Assembly: GCA_946548065.1 (NCBI GenBank)
Contig: CAMNPM010000003.1
Location: forward strand, 34,262 to 98,261
DNA length: 64,000 nucleotides
Direction of reading: 5' to 3'
From: an uncultured Prevotella sp.
GTDB taxonomy: Bacteria; Bacteroidota; Bacteroidia; Bacteroidales; Bacteroidaceae
Position numbers and translations under genes: made by a program. Shown piece after piece: positions 46,530 through 55,490 of the stretch; within the stretch, counting starts at the first letter, position 1, and each line of letters starts with the position of its first letter. The notes beneath the pieces are model-generated. The model saw only the letters and a list, made by a program, of their open reading frames with translations, did no database searches and was not told the origin of the DNA.

Positions 46530-47225
46530 ATGACAACACTCTGGAAAGACGACAGCGAACTGTTTGGCATAGCCCGCAATGAACTGTTCACCGCTCTCGT
46601 GGGCGATGTTCTCGACAAGATGGGATACTTGCACCAGTTTCTGCCTCCACATATCAAACCACTCCGTAAAGACATGGTGGTCATCGGGCGCGCTATGCCC
46701 GTGCTGGAAGCCGATGTCTTTGCCGAACGACAACAAGAGACTCATCTAGAACTGATGCGCAAGCCGTTCGGCATCATGTTTGAGGCCTTGGACCAACTAC
46801 AGCCTGGCGAAGTGTACATCTGTAGCGGTTCGTCACCACGCTATGCGCTTTGGGGCGGACTCATGTCAACGCGAGCCATCGCCATCGGAGCTGCCGGTGC
46901 AGTGGTCGACGGGTTCTCACGCGACACTAACGAGATTCTAAGACTCAACTTCCCCACTTTCTCACAAGGTACCTATGCCCAAGACCAGGGACCACGCGGC
47001 AAGGTTATCGACTACCGCGTACCCATTGAGTTTGGAGGCATTCCTGTGCGCCCAGGCGATATCGTGTTTGGCGACCTGGACGGTGTCATCATCGTCCCCC
47101 GCGAGGCAGAAGAGGAAGCCTTTGCTGGAGCCATCGAGAAAGCACGCGGCGAGAAACAAGTGAAACAGGCTCTGGAACAGGGCATGAGCACCGTAGAAGC
47201 CTTTGCCAAGTTCGGTATTATGTAA
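46530..47225 (+). CDS. RraA-like / HMG-aldolase family protein
   Basis: 231 residues. The core IGAAGAVVDGFSRDTNEI holds the R-D pair that binds pyruvate and metal in class II HMG/CHA aldolases of this fold. The E. coli RNase E inhibitor RraA shares the fold but is shorter. Since it is the first gene of a sugar-acid operon, an aldolase or decarboxylase acting on a 2-keto acid is more likely than RNase control; this is inferred. Followed by an SDR gene after 58 bp that include an 8-bp repeat. Confidence 0.82.
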   Translation: MTTLWKDDSELFGIARNELFTALVGDVLDKMGYLHQFLPPHIKPLRKDMVVIGRAMPVLEADVFAERQQETHLELMRKPFGIMFEALDQLQPGEVYICSGSSPRYALWGGLMSTRAIAIGAAGAVVDGFSRDTNEILRLNFPTFSQGTYAQDQGPRGKVIDYRVPIEFGGIPVRPGDIVFGDLDGVIIVPREAEEEAFAGAIEKARGEKQVKQALEQGMSTVEAFAKFGIM

Positions 47226-47232
47226 TTAGAGC

Positions 47233-47264
47233 ATCGGAATCTCGAAATATTGAAATATTGAAAT
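47233..47264 (+). repeat. 8-bp repeat units upstream of the SDR gene
   Basis: Four units (ATCGGAAT, CTCGAAAT, ATTGAAAT, ATTGAAAT) 19 bp before the ATG at 47284, related to the arrays at 49337 and 12762. Confidence 0.7.
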
Positions 47265-47283
47265 CGACAAAACAACAAAAATA

Positions 47284-48027
47284 ATGAACGCATTTAGGAT
47301 AGACGGCCAGCGAGCCTTGGTGACTGGCGGAGGCAGCGGTTTGGGACTGGGCATAGCAAAGGTATTTGTAGAGGCTGGAGCCGAAGTGATTATTGTAGGA
47401 CGCAATGAAGAAAAGCTGCGCGAAGCCAGTCAGCAGCTGGGCAGCCTATGCTCGTATCGCACCTTTGATGTGACCAAGCTCGACCAGATTCCACAGCTGG
47501 TGAAGGAGATTGGTACGGTGGACATTCTGGTAAACTGTGCCGGTATCCACCTGAAGAAGTGGGCTTTGGACGTGTCTGACGAAGAATTCCTCAGTGTGCT
47601 GAACGTTCATGTGATGAGTGTCTTCGCACTGAGCCGTGAGTTTGCCAAACTGATGGTGCAACAGGGCAAGGGAAGCATTATTCTCATCAGCTCCATGACA
47701 GCCATCATGGGCATGGAGCAGGTGGTAGCCTACACCACCGCCAAATCAGCCATTCTCGGACTTCAACGCAGTTTGGTTGCAGAACTGTCACAGAAAGGTG
47801 TCCGTGTCAACACCATTGCCCCGGGCTGGATTGATACCCCCATGTTCCACAAAGCCACCGACAACGACCCGCAGCGCAAGGCTAACATCCTGCGCCGCAT
47901 CCCAATGAAGACCTTCGGACAGCCCGAGGACATCGGCTACGCCGCCCTCTATCTCTCGTCACCTGCTGGCAGCTATGTGAATGGGGTATTCCTACCTGTC
48001 GACGCTGGTGCATCGGAAGCTTTTTAA
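47284..48027 (+). CDS. SDR family oxidoreductase (sugar-acid type)
   Basis: 247 residues. Cofactor motif TGGGSGLGLGIAK near 14-25, NCAG near 85-88, catalytic serine in ISSMTA and YTTAKSA (Y-x3-K). It resembles gluconate 5-dehydrogenase and 2-keto-3-deoxy-sugar-acid dehydrogenases. In this operon it probably oxidises or reduces a hydroxyl of a (keto-deoxy) sugar acid with NAD(P). Confidence 0.9.
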   Translation: MNAFRIDGQRALVTGGGSGLGLGIAKVFVEAGAEVIIVGRNEEKLREASQQLGSLCSYRTFDVTKLDQIPQLVKEIGTVDILVNCAGIHLKKWALDVSDEEFLSVLNVHVMSVFALSREFAKLMVQQGKGSIILISSMTAIMGMEQVVAYTTAKSAILGLQRSLVAELSQKGVRVNTIAPGWIDTPMFHKATDNDPQRKANILRRIPMKTFGQPEDIGYAALYLSSPAGSYVNGVFLPVDAGASEAF

Positions 48028-48047
48028 GAAGACCGTGACATAGATAT

Positions 48048-48071
48048 CCCGAAACACGGAAACTCCACGAG
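48048..48071 (+). repeat. Degenerate 8-bp units upstream of the MFS gene
   Basis: Three 8-bp units (CCCGAAAC, ACGGAAAC, TCCACGAG) end 4 bp before the ATG at 48076; the first two match the CGAAAC core of the family. Confidence 0.5.
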
Positions 48072-48075
48072 AAAG

Positions 48076-49320
48076 ATGAAAAAGACTAATGTACGTTGGA
48101 CGGTAGTGGCACTGATATTCTTTGCCACTACCATCAACTATATAGACCGTCAGGTAATCGGTCTGCTGAAGCCCTACATCCAGGAAGACCTGGGATGGAC
48201 GGAGGCCGACTATGGCTATATCGTGACGGCCTTTCAGGTGGCCTACGGCATTGGCATGCTGGTATGCGGGCGCATGCTCGACTGGCTGGGAAGCAAAATA
48301 GGCTATTCGATAGCCATCATCGTATGGAGCATCGGTGCAGTGATGCACGCCTTCTCACACAGCGTAGCAGGATTCTGTGCTTCCCGTTCCGTCTTAGGAT
48401 TGGGTGAGGCCGGCAACTTTCCCGCAGCCGTCAAGGTTATTGCCGAGTGGTTTCCAAAACGCGACAGGGCCTTTGCCACCGGACTCTTTAACTCTGGCTC
48501 CACGGTTGGTGCCATCATAGCCCCCATCATCGTAACAGCCATCACGCTGCAGTGGGGATGGCGCTGTGCCTTCATCGTCACCGGAATGCTGGGATTCATC
48601 TGGGTCATCATTTGGTGGCTAATGTACAAGACACCCAAGCTGAACCCCAAGGTTAATGCCGAAGAACTAAGCTACATCCACTCTGAAGAGCAGCCTGAGG
48701 AGAAATCCACTATCACTTGGCGACAGCTGTTCAGCCGACATCAGACATACGCCATTCTCTTTTCACGTTTCGTCACCGACTGGGTATGGTGGTTCTTCTT
48801 GTTCTGGACACCCGACTTTCTGAACAAGACGCATGGAGTCGACCTGCAGAGTACAGTGCTGCCGCTCATCATCATCTACACCATGGCAGACATCGGAGGC
48901 ATCTGCGGTGGACATGTGTCATCACAGTTCATCCGTCTGGGACGCTCTGCCGACTTTGCACGCAAGACCACCATCCTCATCTTTGCACTTCTGGTATTGC
49001 CGCTGAATGCTGTGCCACATATCCATAGCTTGTGGGTTGTGGTGCCCATCATCGGACTTGCCACCAGCGCCCATCAGGCATGGGCCTCGAACATCTTTAC
49101 CATCGTCTCCGATGTTTACCCTAAGCAGGTGGTGGGCTCCATGATTGGCATCAGCAGCGTAGGCGGAGCCGTGGGCGGTGCGCTGGCATCAACTTTTGTG
49201 GGACTCATCCTCCAATGGACGGGCAGCTACGAAGCCATCTTCATGATTGCCAGCATGATGTACCTGACGGCCTGGCTCACGTTGAAGCTCTTTGTCCCGA
49301 TTCGACAGATTCAGTTTTAA
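48076..49320 (+). CDS. MFS transporter, hexuronate/sugar-acid type
   Basis: 414 residues with twelve predicted membrane helices. INYIDRQVIGLLKPYI near the N-terminus and GEAGNFPAAVKVIAEWFPKRDR after helix 4 are signatures of the anion:cation symporter subfamily that contains ExuT and GudP. It probably imports the sugar acid used by this operon across the inner membrane. Confidence 0.92.
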   Translation: MKKTNVRWTVVALIFFATTINYIDRQVIGLLKPYIQEDLGWTEADYGYIVTAFQVAYGIGMLVCGRMLDWLGSKIGYSIAIIVWSIGAVMHAFSHSVAGFCASRSVLGLGEAGNFPAAVKVIAEWFPKRDRAFATGLFNSGSTVGAIIAPIIVTAITLQWGWRCAFIVTGMLGFIWVIIWWLMYKTPKLNPKVNAEELSYIHSEEQPEEKSTITWRQLFSRHQTYAILFSRFVTDWVWWFFLFWTPDFLNKTHGVDLQSTVLPLIIIYTMADIGGICGGHVSSQFIRLGRSADFARKTTILIFALLVLPLNAVPHIHSLWVVVPIIGLATSAHQAWASNIFTIVSDVYPKQVVGSMIGISSVGGAVGGALASTFVGLILQWTGSYEAIFMIASMMYLTAWLTLKLFVPIRQIQF

Positions 49321-49336
49321 ATAAAAACCTCGTATT

Positions 49337-49448
49337 ATCGAAACATCGGAACATCGGAACATCGGAACATCGAAACATCGGAACATCGAAACATCGAAAC
49401 ATCGGAACATCGAAACATCGAAATATCGGAACATCGAAATATCGAAAA
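49337..49448 (+). repeat. Array of fourteen 8-bp units between the MFS and enolase-superfamily genes
   Basis: Fourteen units in perfect phase, each ATCGAAAC, ATCGGAAC or ATCGAAAT (last ATCGAAAA). It begins 17 bp after the MFS stop and ends 14 bp before the ATG at 49463. No spacers, so not a CRISPR array. It is transcribed inside the operon. Confidence 0.95.
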
Positions 49449-49462
49449 AGAATAAAAGAAAT

Positions 49463-50581
49463 ATGATTATCCAAAAGATTGAAACCTGGTGGGTACGCCG
49501 CGACAAATGCCTATTCGACGACAAGCGGAAAGGCAAGAGTGCAATGGACTGGGACGTGCTAGTGCTGAAGCTGAGCACCGACAATGGCATAGAAGGTATT
49601 GCGACTGCCCTGGCAGCACGCTCAGGCAATGTCACAGAGGCATACATCCACGACAACATCGCACCGGTAGTGCTGGGACGTTCGCCTTATGAGCATGAGA
49701 AGATTTGGCATGAACTGTGGAACATCGACCGTCACCTGACGTTCTTCCCTGTCTATCTGCCCGGTCCCATCGATGTAGCCTTGTGGGACATTTGTGCCAA
49801 GGCTGCCCATCTGCCCCTATACAAATACCTTGGCGCTTACAGGGAGCAGTTGCCGGTCTACGCCAGCGGGCTCTTCCACACTTCTGAGCAAGAATATATC
49901 GACGAGGCACTCTATTACCAAGAGCGTGGTATCAAGTGCTATAAGGTTCATCCCCCAGGTCCTGTCGAATCTGACATGCGTATCCATGAGAACCTGCGCA
50001 AGGCCGTTGGCGACGACTTTGGGCTGATGAGCGACCCTGTAGCAGAGTACACCCTCGACGAGGCCATCCGTGTAGGTCGACAACTGGAACGTCTGAACTA
50101 CATCTGGCTGGAGGAACCCTTCCGCGACTTCGAATTGTACAAGTATTCCCAACTTTGTGAGATCCTCGACATCCCCATAGCTGCCACAGAGACTACCCGT
50201 GGATGCCATTGGGGGGTAGCACAGGTCATCAATCAGAAGGCTGCCGACATTGTGCGTGCCGACGTATCGTGGAAATGTGGCATTACGGGGACAATGAAGA
50301 TAGCACACCTGGCCGAGGCCTTCGGCATGAACTGTGAGATACACACCACGACGATGAACTTTATGGACATCGTCAATCTACACGTATCGTGTGCCATCCG
50401 CAACTGCAAGTGGTTCGAGTACTTCGTGCCTGAAGAGGATTTCCAGTTTCCCATGAAAGGTCTTCTACCCATCGACGGCGAGGGCTATATCACCGTCCCC
50501 AATGCTCCCGGCATAGGAGTTGACCTCGACTGGGAACTCATCGTTCGCAACTGCGTGTCATACAAAGTCATGACCATATAA
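49463..50581 (+). CDS. Enolase-superfamily sugar-acid dehydratase
   Basis: 372 residues. N-terminal capping domain, then a barrel with K-x-H in CYKVHPPGP, metal ligands D in LMSDPVAEY, E in WLEEPF and E in AATETTRG, and the base histidine in CEIHTTTMNF. This is the mandelate racemase/muconate cycloisomerase group that includes L-rhamnonate, L-fuconate and galactonate dehydratases. The substrate cannot be fixed from sequence; the product would be a 2-keto-3-deoxy acid. The next gene starts 3 bp after the stop. Confidence 0.9.
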   Translation: MIIQKIETWWVRRDKCLFDDKRKGKSAMDWDVLVLKLSTDNGIEGIATALAARSGNVTEAYIHDNIAPVVLGRSPYEHEKIWHELWNIDRHLTFFPVYLPGPIDVALWDICAKAAHLPLYKYLGAYREQLPVYASGLFHTSEQEYIDEALYYQERGIKCYKVHPPGPVESDMRIHENLRKAVGDDFGLMSDPVAEYTLDEAIRVGRQLERLNYIWLEEPFRDFELYKYSQLCEILDIPIAATETTRGCHWGVAQVINQKAADIVRADVSWKCGITGTMKIAHLAEAFGMNCEIHTTTMNFMDIVNLHVSCAIRNCKWFEYFVPEEDFQFPMKGLLPIDGEGYITVPNAPGIGVDLDWELIVRNCVSYKVMTI

Positions 50582-50584
50582 ACA

Positions 50585-51763
50585 ATGAAAGGCTATTTAA
50601 GAAAGGACGGCAGGAAGGGCATTCGCAACATCGTTGTGGTAAGCTATCTTGTAGAGTGCGCCCACCATGTGGCTTCGCGCATTGCACAGCACTATCAGGA
50701 AGAAGGTCAGGTACACCTGATAGGCTTCAGCGGCTGTGCCCCTAACGATTATGCTGAGCGAATGATGCAACAGCTATGCACCCATCCTAACGTTGGTGCA
50801 GTGTTGCTGGTATCGCTTGGCTGTGAGAATTTCCAGCGCCAGCGTCTGTTACAAGATATCAAGCAAAGCGGACGCAAGGGACAGCTCATCGTTATCCAGG
50901 AGGAAGGCGGTACACGTGCTTCGATTGAGAAAGGCATTGCCATCGTTGGTACGATGCTGCATAAGATAGCCGACACACCACAGGTAGAGGTTACGTGGGG
51001 CGACCTCATGGTAGGCACAGTCTGCGGAGGCTCCGACGGCTATAGCGGCATTACTGCCAACCCAAGCGTAGGAGCCGCCTTCGACTGGTTGGTAGATCAG
51101 GGTGCCACATGCATTTTCGAAGAACCTGGTGAACTCATTGGCTGCGAGACATTGTTACGCGACAGAGCTGCCACGCCCGAACTGGGCCAACGGCTCTACA
51201 ACTGCATCGTTAAGGCCGACAAATACTATAAGCAGATGGGGCACGACAGTTTCTCTGCAGGCAATGCCACTGGAGGCCTGACCACCATCGAAGAGAAGTC
51301 GTTAGGCTCCTACTGTAAAAGCGGCTCTCGACAGATTCAGGGACTCACCTACCCCGGCATACGGCCAGACACTCCGGGACTTTGGATGATGGATGTGGTA
51401 CCCGACGGTGAAGCCCGCTGGGGATTCCCCAATATCAACGACAATGCTGAAATCATGGAGATGGCTGCCTGTGGCTGTCAGATGGTACTCTACACCACCG
51501 GCTGCGGTTCAGTAGCAGGCTCGGCCATCGCACCCGTCATCAAGGTCTGCTCTAATCCTGTGACCTATCAGCACATGACCGACGACATGGACATCAATGC
51601 CGGAGCCATCGTCACAGAAGGACTTACATTTGAAGACATCCGCCAGCAACTGCTCACGCTCATCCAGCATACTGCATCTGGCCAGCTTACTAAGTCGGAA
51701 ACACTAGGACACCGGGAATACTCTCTGGGGTATAAATCCTTCCACTGCATCAAAATGTGTTAA
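50585..51763 (+). CDS. UxaA family (altronate dehydratase C-terminal type) lyase/hydrolase
   Basis: 392 residues corresponding to the large C-terminal domain of UxaA: GYLRKDGRKGIRN at the start, GFSGCAPND, GGSDGYSGITANPSVG, NATGGLTTIEEKSLG and TTGCGSVAGSAIAP. The N-terminal SAF domain of classical altronate dehydratase is absent and no separate SAF gene is found in the operon. Conserved cysteines suggest an iron-dependent enzyme. It may dehydrate, or cleave, an intermediate of the pathway. Confidence 0.88.
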   Translation: MKGYLRKDGRKGIRNIVVVSYLVECAHHVASRIAQHYQEEGQVHLIGFSGCAPNDYAERMMQQLCTHPNVGAVLLVSLGCENFQRQRLLQDIKQSGRKGQLIVIQEEGGTRASIEKGIAIVGTMLHKIADTPQVEVTWGDLMVGTVCGGSDGYSGITANPSVGAAFDWLVDQGATCIFEEPGELIGCETLLRDRAATPELGQRLYNCIVKADKYYKQMGHDSFSAGNATGGLTTIEEKSLGSYCKSGSRQIQGLTYPGIRPDTPGLWMMDVVPDGEARWGFPNINDNAEIMEMAACGCQMVLYTTGCGSVAGSAIAPVIKVCSNPVTYQHMTDDMDINAGAIVTEGLTFEDIRQQLLTLIQHTASGQLTKSETLGHREYSLGYKSFHCIKMC

Positions 51764-51802
51764 ATTTTCGGCCAATAATTCCGTTTTTCTCTTTTTTATT
51801 TG

Positions 51803-51810
51803 TAACTTTG
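51803..51810 (+). promoter_or_regulatory. -7 element of recJ-recQ
   Basis: TAACTTTG, 64 bp before the recJ ATG; no good -33 TTTG at the usual distance. Confidence 0.5.
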
Positions 51811-51874
51811 GGGCGTATTGTATGCTAACGCAAGCAAATACCCCTGAAGCGAAAGAAAATAAAAACAAATATAA

Positions 51875-53599
51875 ATGCAATTTAAATGGAATTACGAACC
51901 ACCTACACCGGAAAGACAGCAAGCGGCTAAGGAACTGGCCGAGAAGATTGGCATGAGTCCAATACTAGCCAGCCTGCTCCTCCAGCGTGGCATCCGGACA
52001 GAGAGCGCTGCCAAGCGTTTCTTCCGTCCCATGCTCAACGAACTGATAGACCCGTTTCTGATGAACGACATGGATCTGGCCGTAGACCGCTTGAACGATG
52101 CCATGGGCCGCAAAGAGCGCATCATGGTATATGGCGACTACGATGTGGATGGATGTACGGCAGTAGCTTTGGTGTACAAGTTTCTGCAGCAGTTCTATTC
52201 CAACATTGAATACTATATTCCCGACCGTTATGAAGAGGGTTATGGTGTCAGCAAGAAAGGAATAGACTATGCCGCGGAAACAGGTGTTAAACTCATTATC
52301 GTGCTCGACTGCGGCATCAAGGCTGTCGAGGAAATAACGTATGCAAAAGAGAAAGGCATAGACTTTATCATCTGCGACCACCACGTACCCGATGAGGTTA
52401 TGCCGCCTGCCGTGGCCATCCTCAACCCCAAGCGTGAAGACTCTACCTATCCCTACCATCATCTCTCAGGTTGTGGTGTGGGCTTTAAGTTCATGCAGGC
52501 CTTTGCCAAAAACAACGGCATACCTTTCTCACGCCTTATCCCATTGCTAGACTTCTGTGTGTTGAGCATAGCTGCCGACTTGGTTCCTATCGACGGCGAA
52601 AACCGCACACTGGCCTTCCACGGGCTAAAGCAGCTGAACCAGTCGCCCTCGGTAGGGCTGAAGGCTATCATCGAGATATGCGGACTGACGGGCCGCGAAC
52701 TGACCATGAGCGACATCATGTTCAAGATTGGACCGCGCATCAACGCTTCAGGGCGCATGCAGAACGGGACGGAGACTGTGACGTTGCTGGTGGAGAAGGA
52801 CTTGCAGAAGGCGCTTATCGAGGCCACAAGGATCAATGAGTACAACGACCAGCGACGCGATGCGGACAAGCAGATGACTGAGGAAGCAAACGAAATCGTG
52901 GGGCGACTGGAGAGCCAAAGCCACCAGAAGAGCATCGTGCTCTACGACGAGGGATGGAAGAAGGGTGTGGTGGGCATCGTGGCCTCCAGGCTGACAGAAC
53001 TCTACTACAGGCCTACGGTGGTGCTGACCATCATCAACGGTGTGGCCAGCGGCTCGGCACGATCGGTGGCGGGATTCGACATCTACGAGGCCATCAAGTC
53101 GTGTCGCGACCTGCTGGAGAACTTCGGCGGACACACTTATGCCGTGGGGCTGACGCTCAGGCAGGAGAACATTCCTGAGTTCCGACGGAGATTTCAGGAA
53201 TACGTGGGCAACCATATACTGCCGGAGCAGACGCAGCAGACGTTGGACATCGACATGGAGCTGGACTTCCACAGCATCAGCAAGCGCCTGCTCAACGAGC
53301 TGAAGAAGCTGGCTCCGCACGGACCAGGCAACGAGAAGCCGCTGTTCATCACCCGCAATGTCTATGACTATGGCACCTCGAAGGTGGTGGGGCGCCATCA
53401 GGAGCACATCAAGTTGGAACTGGTAGACTCAAAATCAGCGGTGGTCATGAACGGCATTGCCTTCGGACAGTCGGCAGCAGCCCGATACATCAAGAGTAAG
53501 CGCTCGTTCGACATTGTGTACACCATCGAGGAGAACACCTACAAGCGCGGCGAGGTGCAGCTCCAAATTGAAGACATCCGACCAAGCGAGGATGAGTAG
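51875..53599 (+). CDS. recJ: Single-stranded-DNA-specific exonuclease RecJ
   Basis: 574 residues. DHH-phosphoesterase motifs are in VYGDYDVDGCTAVAL, DCGIKAVEE, CDHHVPDE and HHLSGCGVGFK; the DHHA1 domain has INASGRMQNG and FGGHTYAVGL; an OB-fold closes the protein. RecJ degrades 5' single strands in RecF-type recombination and mismatch repair. It overlaps recQ by 8 bp, matching their joint role. Confidence 0.97.
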   Translation: MQFKWNYEPPTPERQQAAKELAEKIGMSPILASLLLQRGIRTESAAKRFFRPMLNELIDPFLMNDMDLAVDRLNDAMGRKERIMVYGDYDVDGCTAVALVYKFLQQFYSNIEYYIPDRYEEGYGVSKKGIDYAAETGVKLIIVLDCGIKAVEEITYAKEKGIDFIICDHHVPDEVMPPAVAILNPKREDSTYPYHHLSGCGVGFKFMQAFAKNNGIPFSRLIPLLDFCVLSIAADLVPIDGENRTLAFHGLKQLNQSPSVGLKAIIEICGLTGRELTMSDIMFKIGPRINASGRMQNGTETVTLLVEKDLQKALIEATRINEYNDQRRDADKQMTEEANEIVGRLESQSHQKSIVLYDEGWKKGVVGIVASRLTELYYRPTVVLTIINGVASGSARSVAGFDIYEAIKSCRDLLENFGGHTYAVGLTLRQENIPEFRRRFQEYVGNHILPEQTQQTLDIDMELDFHSISKRLLNELKKLAPHGPGNEKPLFITRNVYDYGTSKVVGRHQEHIKLELVDSKSAVVMNGIAFGQSAAARYIKSKRSFDIVYTIEENTYKRGEVQLQIEDIRPSEDE

Positions 53600-55490
53600 C
53601 TATCAGGATATTCTAAGGAGGTATTGGGGCTACGCTGACTTCCGGGGCATCCAGCGCGAAATCATCGAGTCGGTGGGTTGCGGACGGGATACCTTGGGAC
53701 TGATGCCCACGGGTGGTGGCAAGAGCATCACCTTTCAGGTGCCGGCCATGGCCATGAAGGGTGTCTGTATCGTTATCACCCCGCTCATTGCCCTGATGAA
53801 AGACCAGGTGCAGCGCCTGCGGCAGTTGGGCATACGGGCGGAGGCCGTATATAGCGGACTGCAGCACGACGACATCCTGCGCATCCTTGAGAACTGCATC
53901 TTAGGCAGCACCAAGTTGCTCTATGTCTCGCCGGAAAGACTCTCGTCGCAGCTCTTTCTGAAAAAGCTGTCGCACATGCAGGTGTCGTTCATCACCGTTG
54001 ATGAAGCCCACTGCATCTCACAGTGGGGCTATGACTTCCGCCCCAGCTACCTCGAGATAGCCAACATACGCCATCTGTTGCCTGATGTCCCCGTCCTTGC
54101 ACTCACAGCCACAGCCACCCCGCAAGTGGTCGATGACATACAAGACCGTCTGGAGTTCAAGGCAAAGAATGTGTTCCGCATGTCCTTCGAGCGTAAGAAC
54201 CTGGCCTATATTGTAAGAAACACACCCGACAAGCACTACGAACTGATTCACATCCTGGAGGGAATGCAGGGCTCGGCCATTGTCTATGTCCGTAGCCGCC
54301 GACATGCCCGCGAGATTGCCGAGCACCTCTGCGAGGCCGGACTCAGTGCTACCTTCTACCACGCCGGACTGGACCATGCTGACAAAGACCGAAGGCAGCG
54401 CGACTGGCAACACGACCGCATACGGATTATGGTGGCCACGAATGCCTTCGGTATGGGCATCGACAAGGCCGACGTGCGCTATGTGGTACACTACGACTGC
54501 CCCGATTCGCTGGAAGCCTATTTCCAGGAGGCCGGACGAGCCGGAAGAGACGGTCAGCCTGCGAAAGCCATCCTGCTTTACAACAGCAGCGATAACGGCA
54601 AGCTGATGAAGCGCGTGGACGATACCTACCCGCCACGCGACGACATCAAGGAGGTGTACGAGCACCTGGCCTATTACTACCAGATAGCCACAGGCGACGG
54701 CTATGGGGTGAGCCACGAGTTCAACATCGACGAGTTCTGCCGTTGCTTCCACCATTTCCCCATCCGCGTCCACTCCGCGCTACAAATCCTGCAGCGAGCC
54801 GGATATATTGACTATGATGAAGAAGCCGACCAGCAGGCCCGCATACGTTTTCTCGTAGGACGCGAAGATCTCTACCGTCTTAATCAAGTGTCGCCCAGCG
54901 AGGAGCGCGTCATCGTGGCCCTGCTACGCAACTACGGGGGGCTCTTTGCCGACTACGGATATATTGACGAAAGTCTGATTGCCCAGCATGCCGGACTCAC
55001 CCAGCCTCAGACCTACGACATCCTCAAGTCACTCTCCGACCGCAAACTCATCAGCTTTATCCCCCGCAAGCAGATTCCCTACATCCGCTACCTGCAGAGG
55101 CGCGAAGACAAGGAACACATCCAGATACCCCGCTCTATATATGATGAGCGCAAGAAGCAGTACACCCAGCGCATTCGTTCCATGTTGAACTATGCACAGT
55201 CGGCCAACCGCTGCCGCTCGCGCTTGTTGCTTGAATATTTTGGCGAGAACACTGCCGACAACTGCCACCAGTGTGACGTCTGTCTGGCCAATGAGGACAG
55301 GCTGACGACGGAGAAAGGACAGAAGGCTGCTCGGGAAAAGATTATGGGCTTGCTGGCCGACCACCGGCGCCACTACATTACGGAGCTCCTCCGCCTGCAA
55401 CTGCCTACGGAGGAGCTCGATGCTGCACTCGCCTTTCTAGTGCAGGAAGAACATATCTTTCAAGAAGACGGTATCATTGAGCTTGGCTGA
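53592..55490 (+). CDS. recQ: ATP-dependent DNA helicase RecQ
   Basis: 632 residues from ATG at 53592 (MSSYQDILRRYWGYADFRGI); upstream in-frame ATGs lie inside recJ. Helicase motifs: MPTGGGKSITFQ, DEAHCISQWGYDFRPSY, LTATATP, AFGMGIDKADVR and QEAGRAGRDG. The zinc site CRSRLLLEYFG...CHQCDVC near 560-590 and a winged-helix region follow; the HRDC domain appears absent or very short. It acts with RecJ to resect DNA ends. Confidence 0.96.
   Translation: MSSYQDILRRYWGYADFRGIQREIIESVGCGRDTLGLMPTGGGKSITFQVPAMAMKGVCIVITPLIALMKDQVQRLRQLGIRAEAVYSGLQHDDILRILENCILGSTKLLYVSPERLSSQLFLKKLSHMQVSFITVDEAHCISQWGYDFRPSYLEIANIRHLLPDVPVLALTATATPQVVDDIQDRLEFKAKNVFRMSFERKNLAYIVRNTPDKHYELIHILEGMQGSAIVYVRSRRHAREIAEHLCEAGLSATFYHAGLDHADKDRRQRDWQHDRIRIMVATNAFGMGIDKADVRYVVHYDCPDSLEAYFQEAGRAGRDGQPAKAILLYNSSDNGKLMKRVDDTYPPRDDIKEVYEHLAYYYQIATGDGYGVSHEFNIDEFCRCFHHFPIRVHSALQILQRAGYIDYDEEADQQARIRFLVGREDLYRLNQVSPSEERVIVALLRNYGGLFADYGYIDESLIAQHAGLTQPQTYDILKSLSDRKLISFIPRKQIPYIRYLQRREDKEHIQIPRSIYDERKKQYTQRIRSMLNYAQSANRCRSRLLLEYFGENTADNCHQCDVCLANEDRLTTEKGQKAAREKIMGLLADHRRHYITELLRLQLPTEELDAALAFLVQEEHIFQEDGIIELG

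Noticed and set aside
49337..49448. CRISPR array
   Set aside because: Units are 8 bp with no spacers and no cas genes nearby; it is a simple tandem repeat.
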